The notes under the pieces were generated by a model. It worked only from the letters and a program-made list of their open reading frames with translations, was not told where the DNA came from and ran no database searches. A stretch of DNA of 5,608 nt from Flavipsychrobacter stenotrophus (lineage in GTDB: Bacteria; Bacteroidota; Bacteroidia; Chitinophagales; Chitinophagaceae). Of the stretch, positions 5,561 through 5,608 are shown in pieces. Made by a program: the position numbers and the translations under genes. The stretch is taken from positions 1 to 5,608 of the forward strand of contig CANBTK010000174.1 of assembly GCA_947372365.1 (NCBI GenBank), read 5' to 3'. Numbering within the stretch: the stretch's first letter is position 1; every line of letters starts with the position of its first letter.

Positions 5561-5608
5561 ATGAAAAAGTTAGCGCTTTTCCTGGTTGCCGCATTATTGG
5601 CCAGCCCT
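5561..5608 (+). CDS. Start of an exported protein (signal peptide only; runs off the window)
   Basis: The ATG at 5561 opens a frame that stays open to the window end, encoding MKKLALFLVAALLASP. This has the form of a signal peptide: a KK start, a hydrophobic core of about ten residues, then small residues. The mature protein is outside the window, so family and function are unknown. TAACTTTA at 5548-5555 is one mismatch from TAnnTTTG, but it would place transcription almost at the ATG. The gene may instead be co-transcribed with the HPF-like gene 84 bp upstream. Confidence 0.6.
   Translation, partial: MKKLALFLVAALLASP

Overview
The window looks like a stretch of chromosome from a Bacteroidota bacterium, probably of the Chitinophagaceae/Sphingobacteriia type. 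Four things point there. Starts lack clear Shine-Dalgarno sequences. Upstream regions carry matches to the Bacteroidota -7 promoter element TAnnTTTG. The gene families (SBBP-repeat secreted protein, DKLKF-type SRPBCC protein, YitT with DUF2179) are typical of that phylum. Base composition is even, by eye in the mid-40s % GC. I see no mobile element, tRNA, rRNA or CRISPR array.

Layout, left to right. (1) 1-1166, minus: the N-terminal 388 residues of a secreted SBBP-type beta-propeller protein that runs off the left edge. (2) 1167-1405: a 239-bp divergent intergenic region with promoter candidates for both flanking genes, a small inverted repeat and a four-unit AGTAA tandem repeat. (3) 1406-2374, plus: a YitT/DUF2179 membrane protein. 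(4) 2392-2835, minus: an SRPBCC (START-like) protein, convergent with YitT and only 17 bp from it. Its true start is probably 2835, because a perfect TATATTTG element lies just upstream. (5) 2951-4930, minus: a 659-residue GT-C type membrane protein with C-terminal TPRs, resembling eukaryotic TMTC O-mannosyltransferases (GT105). (6) 4931-5161: a 231-bp divergent intergenic region with several short inverted repeats and a five-codon mini-ORF. (7) 5162-5476, plus: a small, histidine-rich member of the HPF/RaiA ribosome-associated family. (8) 5561-5608, plus: the first 16 codons of a gene that begins with a signal peptide.

The genes do not form one obvious pathway; most appear to have their own promoters and they alternate in strand. 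The most interesting gene is the bacterial TMTC-like protein, whose substrate cannot be read from the neighbourhood. The nearby secreted SBBP protein carries six D-[S/T]-[A/I/L/V/M/T] tripeptides of the kind used as O-glycosylation sites in Bacteroidota, but a link between the two is only a hypothesis. I see no convincing new multi-gene system; the window reads as mostly ordinary chromosome with a few points worth checking.
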